Positions 34,058 through 42,259 of a stretch of 64,000 nt of DNA are shown piece by piece. The stretch's first letter is position 1. The number at the start of each line of letters is the position of its first letter. The stretch covers positions 124,001 through 188,000 of the forward strand of contig NZ_JARGER010000038.1 of assembly GCF_029210375.1 (NCBI RefSeq), in the 5' to 3' direction. Position numbers and translations under genes: made by a program. The notes under the pieces are model-generated. The model was not told where the DNA came from and made no database searches. It worked only from the letters and a program-made list of their open reading frames with translations. This DNA comes from Nocardioides sp. YIM 152315 (GTDB lineage: Bacteria; Actinomycetota; Actinomycetes; Propionibacteriales; Nocardioidaceae).

Positions 34058-35698
34058 TCATGCCCTCCGCTCGTTGCGGCCGAGCACGAGGTCGGCCCCG
34101 CGCTCTCCGATCATGATGGCGGGTGCGTTGGTGTTGCCGCCGGTGATCGACGGTATGACCGAGGCGTCGCAGACCCGGAGGCCCTCGACCCCGCGGACCC
34201 GGAGGTCGGGGGTGACGACGGCGAGCTCGTCGACGCCCATCCGGCACGTGCCGACGCCGTGGTAGACCGACGTGGCTCGGTTGAGGATCGCCTGCCGCAG
34301 CTCGGGTCCGCGTACGCCGGCGCCGGGGTGGATCTCCTCCCTGACCGAGCCGCCGAACGCCGGGCCGGCCATGATCTCCCGCACCATCTCCGAGCCCTCG
34401 GCCAGCACGTCGAGGTCGGTCTGGTCGGCGAGGTACTGGAAGTCGATCAGCGGCTGCGCGGTGGGATCGGCCGATGCGAGGCGCAGCGTGCCCCGGCTCC
34501 GGGGGTAGATCAGCGTGGCGAGGACCGTCAGCGCCGTCCGAGGATCGACGTCGTGGCGGATCGGCGCGTCCTGGTTGGGCGACACGTAGGCCCACGGCAG
34601 CAGGTGCAGCTGCAGGTCCGGGACGTCGGTCGCCTGCGACGTACGCACGAAGGCCACCGACTCGAAGACCGAGTTGGCCAGGAAGGAGCGTCCCGGTCGC
34701 ACCGTCTCGGCCAGGACTCCCCTGGCGAAGAACAGCGCGTTGCCCTTCATCCGCGACGACGTCGCGTGGAAGGTCAGCGCATGGAAGAGGTGATCGTGCA
34801 GGTTGTCGCCGACCGGCAGGTCCGCGACGACCTCGATGCCGTGGTCGCGCAGGTGCTGCGCGTGGCCGACACCGGAGAGCATCAGCAGCTGTGCCGAGCC
34901 GACGAAGCCGGCCGAGAGGACGACCTCCTTGCCCGCGCGGACGACGCGCCGCGACCCGTCCTTGTCGGTCACCTCGACGCCGGTCGCCCGACCGCCCTCG
35001 ATCACGACCTTGCGCACCAGCACCTCGCTCTGCAGCTCCAGCGTGCGAGGCGCGAGGTGGTGGAGGTAGCCGCGGGACGCGGAGTAGCGCAGGCCGCCCG
35101 CGGCGTTCTGCTGCATCCGGCTCACGCCCTCCTGGGAGGCGGCGTTGTAGTCGTCGAGCACCGGCACGTCCAGCGCCTGGGACGTCGCCTCGAGGAACTG
35201 CAGCGTGCCATCCTGCGGCGCCGCGTTGCGGGTCACCTTGATCGGGCCGCCGGCGCCCCGGAACTCGTTGGCGCCGTCCTCGAAGTCCTCCATCCGGCGG
35301 TACGCCGCGTTGACCTCGTCGGCCGACCACCCGGTGCAGCCCGCCGCCGCCCAGGCGTCGAAGTTGGCGCGGTTGCCGCGCACGTAGACCATGCCGTTGA
35401 TCGAGCTCGAGCCACCGACGACCTTGCCGCGCGGCACCGGCATGGTGCGGTCGAGGAGGTGCTTCTGCGGGGTGGAGTAGAGGCCCCAGTCGACGCGCCG
35501 CTTGAGCTTGGGCTCGGCGTGCATCGGCCCGATCATGCCGGGCTTCCGCACCAGGTACTGGTCGTCGCTCTTGCCGGCCTCGAGCACGATCACGCTGGCT
35601 CCGGACTCCGCGAGCCTGCCGGCGATGGCCGCTCCCGAGCTGCCGGAGCCCACCACGACGTAGTCGGCTTCGCTTGCGTACGACGGCTTCCGGCCCAC
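34058..35698 (-). CDS. GMC-family FAD oxidoreductase (choline dehydrogenase-like)
   Basis: A 546-aa flavoprotein. The FAD motif is VVVGSGSSGAAIAGRLAESG (about 14-33), the GMC signature GGSSSINGMVYVRG follows near 85, and the C-terminal catalytic region has SVYHGVGTCRMG (active-site His) near 480. It oxidises a primary or secondary alcohol; the family includes choline, alcohol and sterol oxidases. GTG 35698 precedes the FAD strand directly. First gene of the operon with the aldehyde dehydrogenase. The 14-base operator at 35743-35756 sits 45 bases upstream. Confidence 0.93.
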   Translation of the reverse strand: MGRKPSYASEADYVVVGSGSSGAAIAGRLAESGASVIVLEAGKSDDQYLVRKPGMIGPMHAEPKLKRRVDWGLYSTPQKHLLDRTMPVPRGKVVGGSSSINGMVYVRGNRANFDAWAAAGCTGWSADEVNAAYRRMEDFEDGANEFRGAGGPIKVTRNAAPQDGTLQFLEATSQALDVPVLDDYNAASQEGVSRMQQNAAGGLRYSASRGYLHHLAPRTLELQSEVLVRKVVIEGGRATGVEVTDKDGSRRVVRAGKEVVLSAGFVGSAQLLMLSGVGHAQHLRDHGIEVVADLPVGDNLHDHLFHALTFHATSSRMKGNALFFARGVLAETVRPGRSFLANSVFESVAFVRTSQATDVPDLQLHLLPWAYVSPNQDAPIRHDVDPRTALTVLATLIYPRSRGTLRLASADPTAQPLIDFQYLADQTDLDVLAEGSEMVREIMAGPAFGGSVREEIHPGAGVRGPELRQAILNRATSVYHGVGTCRMGVDELAVVTPDLRVRGVEGLRVCDASVIPSITGGNTNAPAIMIGERGADLVLGRNERRA

Positions 35699-35742
35699 TG
35701 CCCACCCCTGCTTACATACCGAGAGAATGTCAACCCGCCGAC

Positions 35743-35756
35743 TGTAACAAGTTCTA
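35743..35756. promoter_or_regulatory. KstR-like (TnnAACnnGTTnnA) operator of the GMC/ALDH operon
   Basis: TGTAACAAGTTCTA matches TNNAACNNGTTNNA exactly. It lies between the GMC gene and divergent pdxY, 45 bases before the GMC GTG. Twelve of 14 bases are shared with the site at 37643-37656. A TetR-type repressor such as KstR is the likely binder; none is encoded in the window. Confidence 0.65.
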
Positions 35757-35793
35757 GTTTGCTCGTACAGAGCCGCGCGGCGAGGATCGGCCC

Positions 35794-36645
35794 GTGAAGA
35801 TCCTCTCGATCCAGTCCTCGGTCGCCTACGGCCACGTCGGCAACTCCGCCGCGGTCTTCCCGCTGCAGCGGCTCGGGCACGAGGTCTGGCCGGTGCTCAC
35901 CGTGCACTTCTCCAACCACACCGGGTACGGCGCGTGGCGCGGGCCGCTGCTCGCACCCGAGGACGTCCGCGAGGTGATCGCGGGCATCGGCGACCGCGGC
36001 GTGCTCGGCGAGGCCGACGCCGTGCTGTCCGGCTACCAGGGCGACCCGGCCGTCGGCGGGATCATCCTCGACGCCGTCGCCCGGGTGAAGGAGCTGAACC
36101 CCGACGCGGTCTACTGCTGCGACCCGGTGATGGGCGACGTCGGGCGCGGGATGTTCGTGCGACCGGGCATCCCGGAGTTCATGCGCGACACCGTCGTGCC
36201 GCGGGCCGACATCGTCACGCCCAACCACTTCGAGCTCGACTTCCTCGCCGGTCGCGGGACGACGTCGCTCGCCGAGGTGCTGGAGGCCGCGGACCAGGTG
36301 CGCGACCGCGGCCCTCGCGACGTGCTCGTCACGAGCGTGGTGCACGGGGACGTCCCCGCCGACCGGATCGACATGGTCGCCGTGTCCGCCGACGGAGCCT
36401 GGGCGGTCGAGACGCCGCTGCTGCCGATCACCCCCAACGGCGGCGGCGACGTCACCGCCGCCCTCTACCTGGCCCACCTGAGCACGACCGGCTCCGCGCC
36501 CACCGCCCTCGCCCGGACCGCCTCGTCGGTGTTCGCCGTCTTCGAGCGGACGCATCGGGCCGGCACCCGCGAGCTCCAGCTCGTCGCCGCCCAGGACGCG
36601 ATCGCCGAGCCGCCGATGGGCTTCGAGGTGCGGCGGCTGCGCTGA
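35794..36645 (+). CDS. pdxY: Pyridoxal kinase PdxY
   Basis: A 283-aa ribokinase-superfamily kinase that phosphorylates pyridoxal in vitamin B6 salvage. Diagnostic segments are [20 protein letters not shown] (3-22), [25 protein letters not shown] and the anion-hole motif [15 protein letters not shown], with the catalytic Asp in GGGD. The GTG start fits the conserved N-terminus. It is divergent from the GMC operon. Several PLP enzymes are encoded in this window but none is adjacent. Confidence 0.95.
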   Translation: MKILSIQSSVAYGHVGNSAAVFPLQRLGHEVWPVLTVHFSNHTGYGAWRGPLLAPEDVREVIAGIGDRGVLGEADAVLSGYQGDPAVGGIILDAVARVKELNPDAVYCCDPVMGDVGRGMFVRPGIPEFMRDTVVPRADIVTPNHFELDFLAGRGTTSLAEVLEAADQVRDRGPRDVLVTSVVHGDVPADRIDMVAVSADGAWAVETPLLPITPNGGGDVTAALYLAHLSTTGSAPTALARTASSVFAVFERTHRAGTRELQLVAAQDAIAEPPMGFEVRRLR

Positions 36646-36663
36646 GGTCCGGCCGGCCGGCCG

Positions 36664-36749
36664 TTTCATCACGGGGTGCAGGCGAGCCTGCGCCTCCCAC
36701 GTCGAACCGGCCGAGGGAAGCGACGCTTCGACGTCATCCCTTGATGAAG
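36664..36749. repeat. 86-base palindromic dispersed repeat, copy 1
   Basis: Ends are TTTCATCACGGGGTGC and TCATCCCTTGATGAAG, partly inverted complements, with AGGGAAGCG near position 51 of the unit. It aligns without gaps to 54466-54551 at 65 of 86 bases. It lies just after the pdxY stop, with the tRNA gene beyond. It could fold as a hairpin and serve as a 3'-end structure. Confidence 0.75.
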
Positions 36750-36772
36750 CCGCGCCCCCAGAGAACCGACAG

Positions 36773-36845
36773 AGCCGCGTGACGGGATCGAACCGACGAC
36801 CTTCCGTTTACAAGACGGATGCTCTACCAGCTGAGCTAACGCGGC
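36773..36845 (-). tRNA. tRNA-Thr (anticodon TGT)
   Basis: A 73-base cloverleaf on the minus strand: acceptor arms GCCGCGT and ACGCGGC, D arm GCTCAGCTGGTAGAGC, anticodon stem TCCGT/ACGGA around the loop CTTGTAA (anticodon TGT), and a T loop TTCGATC. The T stem GTCGG/CCGTC has one U-U mismatch at its second pair. CCA is not encoded. Confidence 0.95.
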
Positions 36846-36896
36846 GTCGCCGCCCCAGGAGACGGCGCGGGCACATGTTACGGGGCCCGGAGTCGC

Positions 36897-37628
36897 TCAG
36901 CTCATCCCGCCGTCGTGGGCGATCACGGCGCCGGTGATCATCCGGGCGGCCGGAGAGGCGAGCCAGACGATGGTCTCGCCGATCTCGGCGGGCTTGATGG
37001 CGCCGCCGGGCAGCATCATCATCAGCCGGTCCGCGACCCGGGTGTCGAGGTCGTCGGTGATCTTGTGGAAGACCTGCTCGACGATCGGGGTGTCGACGGT
37101 GCCGGGGCAGATGGCGTTGACCCGGATGCCCTCCGGCGAGAGCTCGAGCGCGAGCGACTTCGTCAGCTGGGTGAGTCCGCCCTTGGCGGCGGCGTACGCC
37201 GTGGCGTAGGGCTGCGGCGCGTTGCCGGCGACCGACGAGACGTTGACGATGGTGCCGCGGCAGGCGCGCAGGTGCGGCAGGGCTGCCTGCATGAGGAAGA
37301 ACGGGCCCTTGAGGTCGACCGCGTGCACGCGGTCCCACTCCTCCTCGGTCACGGTCTCGATGCGGCCGAACTGCACGATGCCCGCCACGTTCGCCAGCAC
37401 GTCGATGCGGCCGTCGGCGGCGCACCTCGAGATCGCCGCGTCGACGGCGGCCCTGTCGCCGACGTTGCACTCGACGTACGTGACACCGTCGGGGACGGTG
37501 GGGTTGATGTCGAGCCCGTGGACGGTGTCGCCGAGGTCGCGGAAGAGCTCCGCGGCGGCGTACCCGATCCCGGACGCTGCTCCGGTGATGACGACGACAC
37601 GACTGCCGGGCGGGTTGGTCTGCTGCAC
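36897..37628 (-). CDS. Short-chain dehydrogenase/reductase with KstR-like promoter
   Basis: A 243-aa classical SDR. The cofactor motif is VVITGAASGIGYAAAELFRD (about 12-31), NVAGI follows at about 90, and the catalytic Ser-Tyr-Lys is in NVSSVAG...YATAYAAAKGG. IDVLANVAGI and GLDINP suggest NAD preference through the Asp after strand 2. GTG 37628 carries a leaderless TAGCCT. An operator at 37643-37656 touches the upstream side of the promoter. The operator suggests a steroid- or terpenoid-type alcohol, but the enzyme's substrate is unproven. Confidence 0.92.
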   Translation of the reverse strand: MQQTNPPGSRVVVITGAASGIGYAAAELFRDLGDTVHGLDINPTVPDGVTYVECNVGDRAAVDAAISRCAADGRIDVLANVAGIVQFGRIETVTEEEWDRVHAVDLKGPFFLMQAALPHLRACRGTIVNVSSVAGNAPQPYATAYAAAKGGLTQLTKSLALELSPEGIRVNAICPGTVDTPIVEQVFHKITDDLDTRVADRLMMMLPGGAIKPAEIGETIVWLASPAARMITGAVIAHDGGMS

Positions 37629-37635
37629 GAGCGGG

Positions 37636-37641
37636 AGGCTA
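37636..37641 (-). promoter_or_regulatory. Leaderless -10 element of the SDR gene
   Basis: TAGCCT with a 7-base gap to the GTG at 37628; the operator starts two bases upstream of it. Confidence 0.6.
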
Positions 37642-37642
37642 C

Positions 37643-37656
37643 TGGAACAGGTTCTA
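37643..37656. promoter_or_regulatory. KstR-like (TnnAACnnGTTnnA) operator of the SDR gene
   Basis: TGGAACAGGTTCTA matches TNNAACNNGTTNNA exactly and abuts the -10 at 37636-37641, an ideal place for a repressor. Confidence 0.7.
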
Positions 37657-37664
37657 TCGGGGCC

Positions 37665-37686
37665 AACTTGAAGGATGCTTGAAGTT
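37665..37686. promoter_or_regulatory. Candidate MerR/SoxR-type operator
   Basis: Half-sites AACTTGAAG and CTTGAAGTT (inverted, one mismatch) separated by GATG, ending 17 bases before the soxR ATG at 37704. MerR-type regulators bind such dyads in their own promoters. Not a match to a consensus I can verify. Confidence 0.35.
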
Positions 37687-37703
37687 CGGCGAGGGTGGGG
37701 GGC

Positions 37704-38150
37704 ATGACCCAGCTGACCATCGGCCACCTGGCGGAGCGCGCGGGCGTGGCGACCTCGGCCATCCGGTTCTACGAGTCCCGCGGGCTGATCTCGTCGGTGC
37801 GCACGGCGGGCAACCAGCGCCGCTACGCGCAGTCGACGCTGCGGCGGATCGCGTTCATCCGGACGGCCCAGCGCGTCGGGCTCTCCCTCGACGAGATCGG
37901 CGCGGCGCTGGCGACGCTTCCCGACGGCCGGACGCCGACGAAGTCCGACTGGCACCGGCTGAGCAAGGCCTGGCGGCCGCGGCTCGACGAGCAGATCGAG
38001 CGGATCGAGCGGCTGCGCGACCGGCTCGACAGCTGCATCGGCTGCGGCTGCCTGAGCCTGAAGACCTGCGCGCTGAGCAACCCCGGCGACGAGGCGGGCG
38101 AGTGGGGCACCGGCGCGGTGTTCCTCGAGCCGAGCGGGGCCGACCGGTGA
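37704..38150 (+). CDS. soxR: SoxR-type redox-sensing MerR regulator
   Basis: A 148-aa MerR-family activator. The helix-turn-helix is TIGHLAERAGVATSAIRFYE (5-24). The [2Fe-2S] motif CIGCGCLSLKTC (about 113-124) has the four SoxR cysteines, so it should respond to redox-active compounds. ATG 37704 follows GAGGGTGGGG. The stop overlaps the GTG of the GH13 gene (GTGA), an unusual partner for SoxR. Likely targets in actinobacteria are oxidoreductase and efflux genes; the divergent SDR is a candidate. Confidence 0.92.
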   Translation: MTQLTIGHLAERAGVATSAIRFYESRGLISSVRTAGNQRRYAQSTLRRIAFIRTAQRVGLSLDEIGAALATLPDGRTPTKSDWHRLSKAWRPRLDEQIERIERLRDRLDSCIGCGCLSLKTCALSNPGDEAGEWGTGAVFLEPSGADR

Positions 38151-39982
38151 CGCTCCTGCGCGAGCCGCACCACGACGGCTCCCCGACGTACGTCAGCGAC
38201 GAGGCACCGGCGCCCGGCTCCGTCGTGACGGTCCGGCTGCGCACCGACCCCGCCGACCCCGTCGACCGGGTCTGGGTGCGCACGACGTACGACGAGGAGC
38301 CGACCTACCACCCCTGCACGCGCACCGCGGTCGACGACGGGCGCGCCGTCTGGTGGGAGGGCGCGCTGCCGGTGCACAACCCGGTGACGCACTACCGGTT
38401 CCTCCTCGCGAGCCCCGAGGACCAGCGCTGGCTGACGGCGGTCGGGACCGTCGAGCACGACCCGCCGGACGCCTTCGACTTCCGGCTCAGCTCCCACGAC
38501 GCGCCACCCGACTGGGCCCGCGACGCCGTCGTCTACCAGATCTTCCCGGACCGCTTCGCCCGCTCGGCCGCGGCCGACGACCGGGAGGTCCCGGAGTGGG
38601 CGGTGCCGGCCGGGTGGGACGACGAGGTGGTGTTCGAGGGCTTCGACCCGCGCACGCCGCTGCAGCTCTACGGCGGCGACCTCGACGGCATCACCGACCA
38701 CCTCGACCATCTCGCCGAGCTCGGCGTGAGCGTGGTCTACACGACGCCGGTCTTCCCCGGCGAGAGCAACCACCGCTACAACGCCTCGACGTTCGAGGCG
38801 GTCGACCCGCTGCTCGGCGGCGACGCGGCGTACGTCCGGCTCGCCGCCGCCGTCCACGACCGCGGCTGGCGGATCCTCGGCGACCTGACGACCAACCACA
38901 CCGGCGACACCCACGAGTGGTTCGTCGCCGCGCGCGACGTCGAGGGCGCGCCGGCCCGGTCGTTCTACTACTTCCTCCCCGACGGCTCCTACGAGTGCTG
39001 GATGGGCTACGGCACGCTGCCGAAGCTCAACCACGCCGACGCCGCGCTGCGCGCCGCCATGGTGGACGGTCCCGAGTCCGTCGTGGCGCGCTGGCTGCGG
39101 CCGCCGTACGACCTCGACGGCTGGCGCGTCGACGTCGCCAACATGACCGGTCGCCTGGGTGCGGTCGACGTCAACCACGAGGTCGCCCGCCTGGTCCGTC
39201 GTACGGCGCAGGCGGAGCGCCCCGACGCCTTGGTGATCGGCGAGCACAACCACGACGCGTCGGCCGACCTCGACGGCGACGGGTGGCACGGGACCATGAA
39301 CTACTCGGGCTTCTCCTGGCCGGTCTGGTCCTGGCTGCGAGCCCCGGCCTCGCCGGCGCGGGCCTTCGGACGGCCGGTGCCGGCGCCGCGCCGGCCGGGC
39401 GGCAGCGTCGTGCGCAGCCTGCTCGAGTGGCAGGGGCGCTACGGCTGGCGGGCGACCACCTGCTCGTGGAACATCCTCGGCTCCCACGACAGCGCCCGGA
39501 TCCGCACGGTGGTCGGCGCGGGGGACGTGCACCGGGTCGCGGCAGGGCTGCAGTTCACGCTGCCCGGCGTGCCGATGGTCTTCGCGGGCGACGAGATCGG
39601 CCTCGAGGGCGTGCTCGGCGAGGACTCGCGGCGCCCCTTCCCCTGGGACAGCCCGGGCGCCTGGGACGACGAGGCGCTCGCGACGTACGCCGGGCTGGCG
39701 CGGCTGCGCCACTCCACCGAGGCCCTGCGCCGCGGCGGACTGCGCTGGGCGCACGTCGACGACGACACGCTCGTCTACCTCCGCGAGCACCCGGCCGGGT
39801 CGGTCCTCGTCGCCGCCCGGCGCGCCGCGGCGCCGGCGGTGACGCTCGACGCCGGTCGCCTCGGCTTCGGCGACGGCTCGCTGCTGCTCACCACCGGCGA
39901 CGACGGCGACCTGGTCGAGCGCGACGGTGTCGTCACGCTGCCGGACGTCGCCGGCCCGACGTTCTCGATGTGGACGCTCTAG
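38147..39982 (+). CDS. GH13 alpha-amylase-family enzyme, neopullulanase/cyclomaltodextrinase-like
   Basis: A 611-aa cytoplasmic glycoside hydrolase. An N-terminal beta-sandwich (about 1-115, CBM34-like) precedes the GH13 barrel. The catalytic residues are visible: nucleophile D329 in DGWRVDVAN, acid E366 in VIGEHNHD and D448 in GSHDSARIRT. DLTTNHTGD is conserved region I. A C-terminal all-beta domain ends the protein. There is no signal peptide, so it probably degrades imported maltodextrins or remodels glycogen-like glucan. It overlaps soxR by 4 bases. Confidence 0.92.
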   Translation: MTLLREPHHDGSPTYVSDEAPAPGSVVTVRLRTDPADPVDRVWVRTTYDEEPTYHPCTRTAVDDGRAVWWEGALPVHNPVTHYRFLLASPEDQRWLTAVGTVEHDPPDAFDFRLSSHDAPPDWARDAVVYQIFPDRFARSAAADDREVPEWAVPAGWDDEVVFEGFDPRTPLQLYGGDLDGITDHLDHLAELGVSVVYTTPVFPGESNHRYNASTFEAVDPLLGGDAAYVRLAAAVHDRGWRILGDLTTNHTGDTHEWFVAARDVEGAPARSFYYFLPDGSYECWMGYGTLPKLNHADAALRAAMVDGPESVVARWLRPPYDLDGWRVDVANMTGRLGAVDVNHEVARLVRRTAQAERPDALVIGEHNHDASADLDGDGWHGTMNYSGFSWPVWSWLRAPASPARAFGRPVPAPRRPGGSVVRSLLEWQGRYGWRATTCSWNILGSHDSARIRTVVGAGDVHRVAAGLQFTLPGVPMVFAGDEIGLEGVLGEDSRRPFPWDSPGAWDDEALATYAGLARLRHSTEALRRGGLRWAHVDDDTLVYLREHPAGSVLVAARRAAAPAVTLDAGRLGFGDGSLLLTTGDDGDLVERDGVVTLPDVAGPTFSMWTL

Positions 39983-39988
39983 CGAAGC

Positions 39989-39994
39989 TAGCCT
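39989..39994 (+). promoter_or_regulatory. Leaderless -10 element of the DUF4032 gene
   Basis: TAGCCT with a 7-base gap to the GTG at 40002. Confidence 0.55.
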
Positions 39995-40001
39995 GAACGA
40001 C

Positions 40002-41210
40002 GTGGCCCTCCGCATCGTCGCCAACCGGCCCGACCCGGCGCTGCTGGCCCTGCCGTGGTCGACGCCGCTGGAGCAGTGGACCGAGCACGTCGTCCCCCTC
40101 CCCCGCGGACTGTCGCGCCACGTCGTGCGGATCGTGCGGCTCGGCGAGAACACCTACGCCGTCAAGGAGACCGTGGAGGACATCGCGTTCCGCGAGTACC
40201 GGATGCTGCGCGACCTGCAGCGGATCGGGCTCCCCGCGGTCGTGCCGCAGGGCGTCGTCACCGGACGCGTCGACGCCGCCGGCGAGGAGCTGCCGGCGGC
40301 GCTGCTCACCCAGCACCTGCAGTTCTCGCTGCCCTACCGCAGCCTCTTCGCCCACGGCCTGACCGCCGACAACCTCCCCTCGCTCATCGACGCGATGGTG
40401 GTGCTGCTGGTGCGCCTGCACCTCGCCGACTTCTACTGGGGCGACGTGTCGCTCTCCAACGTGCTGTTCCGCCGCAGCGCCGGCGGCTTCGCGGCGTACC
40501 TCGTCGACGCGGAGACCGGCGAGCTCAAGTCGTCACTGTCCGACCGGCTGCGCGAGCACGACCTGACGGTCGCGACCGAGAACATCTTCGCCGAGCTTCT
40601 CGACCTCCAGGCCAGCGAGTCCCTCGACCACGAGGTGCGGGCCCACGACATCGTCGAGATGCTGCGCGAGAGGTACGACGCGCTGTGGGCGGAGCTGACC
40701 GCGGCCGAGGAGTTCTCCGCGCGCGAGATGTGGCGAATCGAGCAGCGCGTCGAGCGGCTCAACGACCTCGGCTTCGACGTCGACGAGCTCGACATCGTGA
40801 CCGACTGGGACGGCGACAAGGTGCACATCCAGCCGAAGGTCGTCGAGGAGGGCCACCACCGGCGCGAGCTGCAGGCGCTCACCGGCCTCAACGTCGAGGA
40901 CGCCCAGGCCCGCCGGATGCTCAACGACATCGCGTCGTTCACCGCCCACCTCGACCTCGGCCGCGAGGACCGCACGCTGGTCGCCAACCGCTGGCTGACA
41001 CAGGTCTACGAGCCGATCATGGCGATGGTGCCGGCGACCGCCCGCGGCAAGCTCGAGCCCGCGGAGATCTTCCACGAGATCCTCGTGCACCGGTGGTACC
41101 TCTCCGAGCGGGCCGGCCACGAGATCGGCATCCTCGACACCGCGCGCGACTACATCGACTCCGTGCTGATGGAGAAGCCCGACGAGAAGGTCGCCGCCGA
41201 CGACGACTGA
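40002..41210 (+). CDS. DUF4032 protein with kinase-like fold
   Basis: A 402-aa protein. The first ~190 residues look like an aminoglycoside-phosphotransferase/LPS-kinase fold: a lysine strand TYAVKETVED, the catalytic-loop analogue HLADFYWGDVSLSNVLF (Asp and Asn present), and the metal-site analogue YLVDAETGEL. A DUF4032 helical domain follows to the acidic C-terminus. This arrangement suggests a small-molecule or protein kinase, but none is characterised to my knowledge. GTG 40002 is set by the leaderless promoter. Confidence 0.85.
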   Translation: MALRIVANRPDPALLALPWSTPLEQWTEHVVPLPRGLSRHVVRIVRLGENTYAVKETVEDIAFREYRMLRDLQRIGLPAVVPQGVVTGRVDAAGEELPAALLTQHLQFSLPYRSLFAHGLTADNLPSLIDAMVVLLVRLHLADFYWGDVSLSNVLFRRSAGGFAAYLVDAETGELKSSLSDRLREHDLTVATENIFAELLDLQASESLDHEVRAHDIVEMLRERYDALWAELTAAEEFSAREMWRIEQRVERLNDLGFDVDELDIVTDWDGDKVHIQPKVVEEGHHRRELQALTGLNVEDAQARRMLNDIASFTAHLDLGREDRTLVANRWLTQVYEPIMAMVPATARGKLEPAEIFHEILVHRWYLSERAGHEIGILDTARDYIDSVLMEKPDEKVAADDD

Positions 41211-41262
41211 CGCTCGCGCTCCCGGTGACCGGGACGACCCGCGCCGCGGCGGGCGGCGGCCC

Positions 41263-41268
41263 TAGCCT
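41263..41268 (+). promoter_or_regulatory. -10 element of the SnoaL-like gene
   Basis: TAGCCT, here with a leader of roughly 25 bases containing GTCGTACGAC and an AGGAGGAG ribosome binding site before ATG 41299. Confidence 0.45.
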
Positions 41269-41298
41269 CCGTCGTACGACGAACGCCAGGAGGAGCCC

Positions 41299-41721
41299 AT
41301 GCCCACGGACCCGTCGGCCGAGCAGCAGGCGATCACGCGCGTGAGCCTTGCCTGGAAGGCCGCCTACAACGACCGCGACCTCGACGCCGTGACCGATCTC
41401 TACGCCGCCGAGGCGCTGCTCAGCGCACCCGGTCTGCCGCTGGTCGTCGGCCGGGAGGACATCGCCGGGTTCTTCGCCGAGCGGTTCGGTTCGGGTGCGC
41501 CGGCCCTGACCGTCGAGGACGAGCCGTACGGCGAGGTCGTCACCTCGGGCGACCTCGGCTGGCAGTGGCAGACCTACCGGGTGCGCGACCGGGCCGGCGC
41601 GGAGGTGGGCTCCGGCCAGCTGCTCACGCTCTTCCGGAGGGTCGACGGCCGGTGGCGGATCGCCGGCGACACCTGGAACGCCGTGGGGCCCGTCAGGGAC
41701 GGCAGACCCGGCACGGTGTGA
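41299..41721 (+). CDS. SnoaL/DUF4440-like NTF2-fold protein
   Basis: A 140-aa protein of the NTF2-like superfamily: helical start QQAITRVSLAWKAAYNDRDL, then DAVTDLYAAEALLSAPGLP and a curved sheet ending WRIAGDTWNAV. Family members are small ketosteroid-isomerase-like enzymes or ligand-binding domains. No catalytic set is evident. Its last 29 bases overlap the end of the convergent membrane protein gene. Confidence 0.85.
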   Translation: MPTDPSAEQQAITRVSLAWKAAYNDRDLDAVTDLYAAEALLSAPGLPLVVGREDIAGFFAERFGSGAPALTVEDEPYGEVVTSGDLGWQWQTYRVRDRAGAEVGSGQLLTLFRRVDGRWRIAGDTWNAVGPVRDGRPGTV

Positions 41722-42259
41722 GGTGGCCGTTGGCCTCTCCGACGACGCGCAGGTCGTCGCGATGGGCGATGAGCGGGCAGTCGCGGCGGTGGATCGTGGT
41801 GCCGTCGCCGGCCGTGACCGGGACGCCGGACACGTCGACGCCGTCGGTGGTCGTCGCGGCGCGCGAGGTCACGTCGGCGAGCACGAGCAGGGTGTCGGCG
41901 AGCCGCCGCGCCGACTCGCGGTTGTCCGACGCGATCCTCGCCAGCCAGGCCCCGAAGTAGAGGAACCCGCCGGCGAAGGTCAGGCCCAGGCCGAGCAGGC
42001 CGCCCGAGACGAGGTAGGACAGCTGGTCGTACTGGTACGGCGTGTTCGCGGCGCCGTACCAGCCCAGCACGATCACCACGAGGCCGAGCGGCAGCAGGAT
42101 CGCGCCCGCCCAGAAGAGCACCAGCTGGAGCAGCTGGTAGTGGTTGTCCTTCAGCGGGGCCGCGCCGGAGCCGGAGCCGGACCCGGCGCGAGGCAGCGCG
42201 ACCGAGAGCCGCTGGGAGGTCGCGGGAGGGGCGGGCGCAGACGTCTTCAGCGTGGTCAT
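41693..42259 (-). CDS. Membrane protein with C-terminal His/Cys3 motif, last gene of the ABC operon
   Basis: A 188-aa protein with two transmembrane segments (about 47-69 LVLFWAGAILLPLGLVVIVL region and 82-105 YLVSGGLLGLGLTFAGGFLYF region) after a Pro/Ser-rich N-terminus. The C-terminus reads TIHRRDCPLIAHRDDLR and HLTPCRVCRP, an H...C...CxxC set like Ada-type zinc-binding ends. No known family recognised. ATG 42259 overlaps the stop of the upstream secreted-protein gene. Position at the end of a Liv-type transporter operon suggests an accessory role. Confidence 0.75.
   Translation of the reverse strand: MTTLKTSAPAPPATSQRLSVALPRAGSGSGSGAAPLKDNHYQLLQLVLFWAGAILLPLGLVVIVLGWYGAANTPYQYDQLSYLVSGGLLGLGLTFAGGFLYFGAWLARIASDNRESARRLADTLLVLADVTSRAATTTDGVDVSGVPVTAGDGTTIHRRDCPLIAHRDDLRVVGEANGHLTPCRVCRP

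Noticed and set aside
35713..35733. TTGACA and TATGTA as a sigma-70-type promoter for the GMC gene
   Set aside because: The hexamers are present on the minus strand but only about 9 bases apart, far from the 16-18 needed.
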